Assembly: GCF_018139645.1 (NCBI RefSeq)
Contig: NZ_JAGSPM010000015.1
Location: 1-59,268, forward strand
Source: Affinundibacterium baiyunense
GTDB taxonomy: Bacteria; Pseudomonadota; Gammaproteobacteria; Burkholderiales; Burkholderiaceae_D
DNA length: 59,268 nt
Direction of reading: 5' to 3'
Shown: positions 56,689-59,268 of the stretch, in pieces
How positions within the stretch are numbered: position 1 is the stretch's first letter
How the letters are laid out: the number at the start of each line of letters is the position of its first letter
Position numbers and translations under genes: made by a program
Notes under the pieces: model-generated
What the model saw: only the letters and a program-made list of their open reading frames with translations
Told to the model about the DNA's origin: nothing
The model's database searches: none

Positions 56689-56892
56689 ATGGCAACAGGT
56701 ACCGTAAAATGGTTCAATGACTCCAAGGGCTTTGGTTTTATCACTCCTGATGATGGCGGTGAGGATTTGTTCGCCCACTTCTCCGCGATCCAAATGAACG
56801 GCTTCAAGACTTTGAAAGAAGGTCAAAAAGTGTCATTTGAAGTAACTCAAGGCCCAAAAGGCAAGCAAGCTTCTAACATCCAAAATCCTTAA
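56689..56892 (+). CDS. CspA-family cold-shock protein
   Basis: 67 residues: [20 protein letters not shown] carries RNP1, and [10 protein letters not shown] is RNP2. It is a single OB-fold domain that binds single-stranded RNA and DNA and melts RNA structure. Full length for the family. It is followed by a good terminator, so the gene is transcribed alone. Whether it is cold-induced or constitutive cannot be told from the sequence, though the long upstream region allows leader control. No separate gene name is assigned among the Csp paralogues. Confidence 0.95.
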   Translation: MATGTVKWFNDSKGFGFITPDDGGEDLFAHFSAIQMNGFKTLKEGQKVSFEVTQGPKGKQASNIQNP

Positions 56893-56912
56893 TCAGATTT
56901 TGCAATGTTAAG

Positions 56913-56939
56913 AAAAAACCCGCTGCGGCGGGTTTTTTT
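56913..56939 (+). terminator. intrinsic terminator of the csp gene
   Basis: Arms AAAAAACCCGC and GCGGGTTTTTTT around a TGCG loop, 20 bp after the stop. Confidence 0.85.
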
Positions 56940-56974
56940 ATTACGAGTGATTTACTGTTAAGCACCGAGTTTAT

Positions 56975-57229
56975 ATGAAGACTGAAGCTGCTAATGAAAT
57001 AATGGAACGCTTGGCGTCTTTGAGCGCGACGGGAAATGAGTTGCGCGAAATTATCGAGTCTTTCGATGACATTGAAGAGAGGAAGGAATTTCGAAGAGTG
57101 ATGGGAAATATTATGGTGGCGCATTCCGACCTGATGCGACTCATAATTCGCCAATTCCCAAGTCTTGATCCAGATCGCGATACTGATTGGCACAAAGAAA
57201 TTGAGCAGCGGCGAAATGATAAGCCATAA
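56975..57229 (+). CDS. small helical protein of unknown function
   Basis: 84 residues, no signal peptide or membrane segment. It is rich in Glu, Arg and Ile, predicted all-helical: NEIMERLASLSATGNELREI, SFDDIEERKEFRRVMGNI, HSDLMRLIIRQFP. A Trp and charged tail end it. I do not recognise the family. It begins 36 bp after the csp terminator. The frame is supported by its protein-like composition. ATG 56975 has only a weak ribosome binding site. Confidence 0.5.
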   Translation: MKTEAANEIMERLASLSATGNELREIIESFDDIEERKEFRRVMGNIMVAHSDLMRLIIRQFPSLDPDRDTDWHKEIEQRRNDKP

Positions 57230-57392
57230 TCAAAAGCATAGCTTTAAAGAAAATACCACCATCGCAAGATCGGTATCGATAGTAAATCCCGGCTTTCGTG
57301 TACCTTTTGGGAATGAATCTAGCAACCGAAACAAGCGTGCGACGACAACGCAACCGCTCACCATTGTGTTAATTTTGATGGCCTATTTGCGA

Positions 57393-57528
57393 TACGGCAG
57401 TTCCTGTAACTGGTATATTTTAGAACAGCCCGATAGATGCCTAGCTATTTAAGATACGACTACGGCAGTTCCTGTAACTGGTATATTTTAGAACAGCCCG
57501 ATAGATGCCTAGCTATTTAAGATACGAC
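57393..57528. repeat. perfect tandem duplication, 68 bp x 2
   Basis: The unit starting TACGGCAGTTCCTGTAACTG occurs at 57393-57460 and again, base for base, at 57461-57528. Each unit contains a CAGTT-CCTGT-AACTG stem-loop. Identity of the copies implies a recent duplication or active maintenance. Confidence 0.9.
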
Positions 57529-57745
57529 AGTTGACAAGAAAAATACTTCGTTTACTAAGGACGAAATTATAACGATATTGAATCACGAAGTTATTAATTT
57601 CATCGCCACCTTTTAACTTGAACATCATCACCAGCTTTCAACTAATATTCGAGATTGGTTCAAAGAGGCAAGTATGGAAGACCCACGCGTCACTAGACTT
57701 TGCCACATTACTCTCACCAAATCTTCAAGCAAACCGCAGCACTGA
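57521..57745 (+). pseudogene. decayed reading frame, unknown family
   Basis: One frame reads DTTVDKKNTSFTKDEIITIL, then NHEVINFIATF, a TAA stop at 57614-57616, then in the same frame LEHHHQLSTNIRDWFKEASM and EDPRVTRLCH to a TGA at 57743-57745. Composition looks protein-like on both sides of the single stop. There is no start codon, and the frame begins at the edge of the 68-bp repeat. This is weak evidence of a truncated, inactivated gene. I cannot name the parent family. Confidence 0.35.
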
Positions 57746-57776
57746 TCAGCTGGACCAAACATAGCCACAGCTTACT

Positions 57777-57823
57777 CAACCGCCCTCACCCCTAGCCCCT
57801 CTCCCGCTCGCGGGCGAGGGGTA
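57777..57823. repeat. third REP-type palindrome
   Basis: CCGCCCTCACCCC tail followed by a CCCCTCTCCCGC / GCGGGCGAGGGG stem. It matches the orientation and sequence of the copy at 17795-17834. Confidence 0.7.
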
Positions 57824-57844
57824 AGAAACAAAAAAGCCGACATG

Positions 57845-57910
57845 TAAACTGAACCCCAAAAGTTGGACACCAACTTTTGGGGTTTTTTAATGGCTAAACA
57901 TACAGAAGAG
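57845..57910 (+). mobile_element. IS150-like element, left remnant
   Basis: Same end as 1-233 but inverted: the palindrome lies at 57854-57882, orfA ATG at 57890, and only seven codons (MAKHTEE) remain before an IS3-family element begins at 57911. The remainder of orfA resumes at 59142. Confidence 0.85.
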
Positions 57911-57939
57911 TGGACTTCCCCTAATTTCGTAGACAACTC

Positions 57940-58749
57940 TTAACTTCCAAATTGTTGTTGCTCGAAAGCTAGGGGACTCATTTGATTCAAATGACTGTGT
58001 CGCCGTTTGCGATTGTAGAACACTTCGATGCAATCAAAAATATCAGATCGTGCCTCTTCCCTTGTCGCATAAATTTTTCGCCTGACTCGCTCTTTCTTCA
58101 AGTTGCTAAAGAACGACTCTGCTACGGCATTATCATAACAATTCCCGCGTCGGCTCATGCTTGGTATGAGTTGGTGTTCTTTACACCAACGAGCGAAATC
58201 ATCACTACCAAACTGACTGCCTTGATCTGAATGAATAATTATGGGGTGTTTAGGATGTCTTCTCCAAACAGCCATCAATAACGCATCGAGAACAATCTCT
58301 GTCGCCATCGTTGATTTCATTGACCAACCTACCACCGCTCTTGAGTAAAGATCGATGACCACAGCGAGATAAAGCCAGCCTTCATAAGTACGAATGTAGG
58401 TAATATCCGTCACCCATGCGGTATCAGCTTCATCAACATTAAAACATTGCTCCAATCTATTCGGTGCTGCGATCGTTGGCTTGCCTGCTTTAAATCTTGG
58501 CTTGCGGTATCCTCGTGCAGATTTCAGTTGAGCGTTACGCATAATTTTTGCGACTCGGTTCTCACTACACGCGACACCAGCTTCCTTCAAGTCTTTATGA
58601 ATACGTGGGCTGCCGTAAATTCCACCGCTCTCAACATAAGACTGTTTTATATCAGTCAGAATCTGCGCGTTTTCCTGGGCACGTTTAGACAAAGGATTTT
58701 TCTTCCAAGCATAGAATCCACTGCGATTTACTTTGAGGACCCGACACAT
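57940..58749 (-). CDS. IS3-family transposase OrfB (DDE integrase domain)
   Basis: 269 residues from ATG 58749. A helical HTH_21-like start is followed by an rve integrase core with catalytic WVTDITY (Asp), IIHSDQGSQF (Asp) and NAVAESFFSNLKKE (Glu). It is probably made mainly as an OrfAB fusion: the OrfB frame is open upstream of the ATG (KYAFIDSHRSHFRLTS) to a slippery A6G at 58830-58836 within orfA. The gene looks intact, so the element may be active. Confidence 0.92.
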   Translation of the reverse strand: MCRVLKVNRSGFYAWKKNPLSKRAQENAQILTDIKQSYVESGGIYGSPRIHKDLKEAGVACSENRVAKIMRNAQLKSARGYRKPRFKAGKPTIAAPNRLEQCFNVDEADTAWVTDITYIRTYEGWLYLAVVIDLYSRAVVGWSMKSTMATEIVLDALLMAVWRRHPKHPIIIHSDQGSQFGSDDFARWCKEHQLIPSMSRRGNCYDNAVAESFFSNLKKERVRRKIYATREEARSDIFDCIEVFYNRKRRHSHLNQMSPLAFEQQQFGS

Positions 58750-58796
58750 GCTTGTTAAACGAAAATGGCTTCGATGCGAATCGATAAATGCGTACT

Positions 58797-59081
58797 TTAC
58801 TCTGACTCCCTGGCAAAGTACGCGGCGGCCTTTTTTAAGATATCTCGTTCTTCAGTCGTTCGTTTTAGTTCTGCTTTTAAACGTGCCATTTCAGCTTTTA
58901 ACGCAGCAACACTGTCATTGGCCGATGAGGATTGCTTGCCGCTACTCTGTCGAATCCACAGATAAAGGCTCTTGTCTGATACGCCCAGCCTTTGTGCAAC
59001 ATCGACCACCTTATGTCCGCGTTCCTTTACCTGCTTGATCGCTTCCGCTTTAAACTCTTCTGTAAATCGACTCTTTCTCAT
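58797..59081 (-). CDS. IS3-family transposase OrfA
   Basis: 94 residues. The HTH_Tnp_1 region (FTEEFKAEAIKQVKERGHKV, VAQRLGVSDKSLYLWIRQ) is followed by a leucine zipper (VAALKAEMARLKAELKRTTE). OrfA binds the terminal repeats and regulates transposition. It ends shortly after the slippery run that shifts translation into OrfB. ATG 59081. Confidence 0.9.
   Translation of the reverse strand: MRKSRFTEEFKAEAIKQVKERGHKVVDVAQRLGVSDKSLYLWIRQSSGKQSSSANDSVAALKAEMARLKAELKRTTEERDILKKAAAYFARESE
58830..58836 (-). promoter_or_regulatory. probable -1 translational frameshift site of the IS3 element
   Basis: On the minus strand the orfA frame runs through AAAAAAG (TTA AAA AAG). A -1 slip here joins it to the open orfB frame upstream of the OrfB ATG, as in IS3-family OrfAB fusions. 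Confidence 0.6.
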
Positions 59082-59141
59082 GATGTACTTCCTTCTCTGT
59101 TTTTGACATTATTAAATGTCTACTGAATTAGGGGAAGTCCA

Positions 59142-59268
59142 GTTGGTACCAAGCACATGGTATGGAAGGACTGACAAAGAAGTTCACTCATTACAATGCC
59201 GAGTTCAAATTGTCTGTCCTGAGGTATGTATGGGACAATGCCTTATCTTACAGTCAGGCTGCAACGCA
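59142..59268 (+). mobile_element. IS150-like element, orfA continuation after the IS3 insertion, cut by window end
   Basis: From 59144 the frame reads WYQAHGMEGLTKKFTHYN and then AEFKLSVLRYVWDN, the same OrfA as at 1-188, and runs off the window. Positions 59142-59205 match 1-64 in inverse orientation. The gene is broken by the IS3 element and the 103-bp loss. Confidence 0.85.

Larger units (their letters stand above)
57230..57849. other. gene-poor, degenerate zone before the IS elements
   Basis: About 620 bp holding a perfect 68-bp tandem repeat, a decayed frame and a REP-type palindrome (each listed separately). The first 160 bp show nothing recognisable. Confidence 0.5.
57911..59141 (-). 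mobile_element. IS3-family insertion sequence, complete, 1231 bp
   Basis: The ends match: TGGACTTCCCCTAATT at 57911 and its inverted copy ending at 59141. It contains OrfA and OrfB in the usual -1 frame arrangement. It sits within the IS150-like copy. The flanks are GAG on the left and GTT on the right, so there is no 3-bp target duplication, and 103 bp of the host element (equivalent to 65-167 of the left copy) are missing. Confidence 0.9.

Noticed and set aside
1..59268. Composite transposon made of the two IS150-like copies
   Set aside because: The interior is mostly conserved housekeeping genes, the span is 57 kb, and the window edges may simply be assembly breaks at repeats.

Overview
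The window looks like chromosomal DNA of a Gram-negative betaproteobacterium of the order Burkholderiales, most like Oxalobacteraceae such as Undibacterium. This is inferred from protein character and gene content (a Burkholderia-type trimeric porin, divergent edd-eda-pgi and zwf-pgl-hexR operons, Ppc, RlhA, a bufferin cluster), not from any database search. Base composition looks moderate (mid-40s to about 50 % GC by eye). No tRNA, rRNA or CRISPR array was seen. Both window ends lie in inverted copies of the same IS150-like insertion sequence, so the window may be a whole assembly contig that stops at repeats.

Layout. 1-233: end of an IS150-like element. 250-3514: maleylacetoacetate isomerase-like protein and a DUF349 coiled-coil protein. 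3750-6755: a His/Tyr-rich exported protein, then a signalling group (small HD-GYP-associated-type protein, HDOD protein, cNMP-like/GGDEF protein). 6845-9842: porin and a GDSL lipoprotein esterase. 9938-12413 (minus): a bufferin-type RiPP operon, bufA-bufB-bufC-doxX, which makes a modified cysteine peptide thought to sequester copper. 12654-14542: S4 RNA-binding protein, bacteriohemerythrin, YjfB-like protein, MobB. 14652-25676: central carbon block: ppc, then edd-eda-pgi divergent from zwf-pgl-hexR, a complete glucose-6-phosphate to pyruvate/glyceraldehyde-3-phosphate Entner-Doudoroff set with its likely regulator. 25833-30803: second HDOD protein, FliL-like protein, acyltransferase, orphan ParA, RsuA-type pseudouridine synthase, M24 peptidase. 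31052-34642: aminotransferase and RidA divergent from a MocR regulator. 35166-38663: an unusual cysteinyl-tRNA synthetase and RlhA. 38756-43740: a large hybrid histidine kinase and a CsgG-like protein. 43991-53407: a peptide-degradation block (M1 aminopeptidase, two M14 proteins, S9 peptidase, dicarboxylate/amino-acid symporter). 53672-57229: clpS-clpA, a cold-shock protein and a small unknown protein. 57230-59268: a degenerate zone with a perfect 68-bp tandem duplication, a decayed reading frame, a REP-type palindrome and an IS3-family element sitting inside the second IS150-like copy.

The most notable points are the bufferin operon with a candidate ECF-type promoter; a tandem M14 pair in which the first member has lost all three zinc ligands while the second keeps them; the non-standard CysS; a candidate HexR operator and a long hairpin in the zwf leader; repeated TACCAATACA motifs before the MocR gene; and the nested IS with a 103-bp loss of target sequence. 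Start codons were reassigned where a ribosome binding site or family length argued for a start inside the longest frame; these choices are stated per gene.
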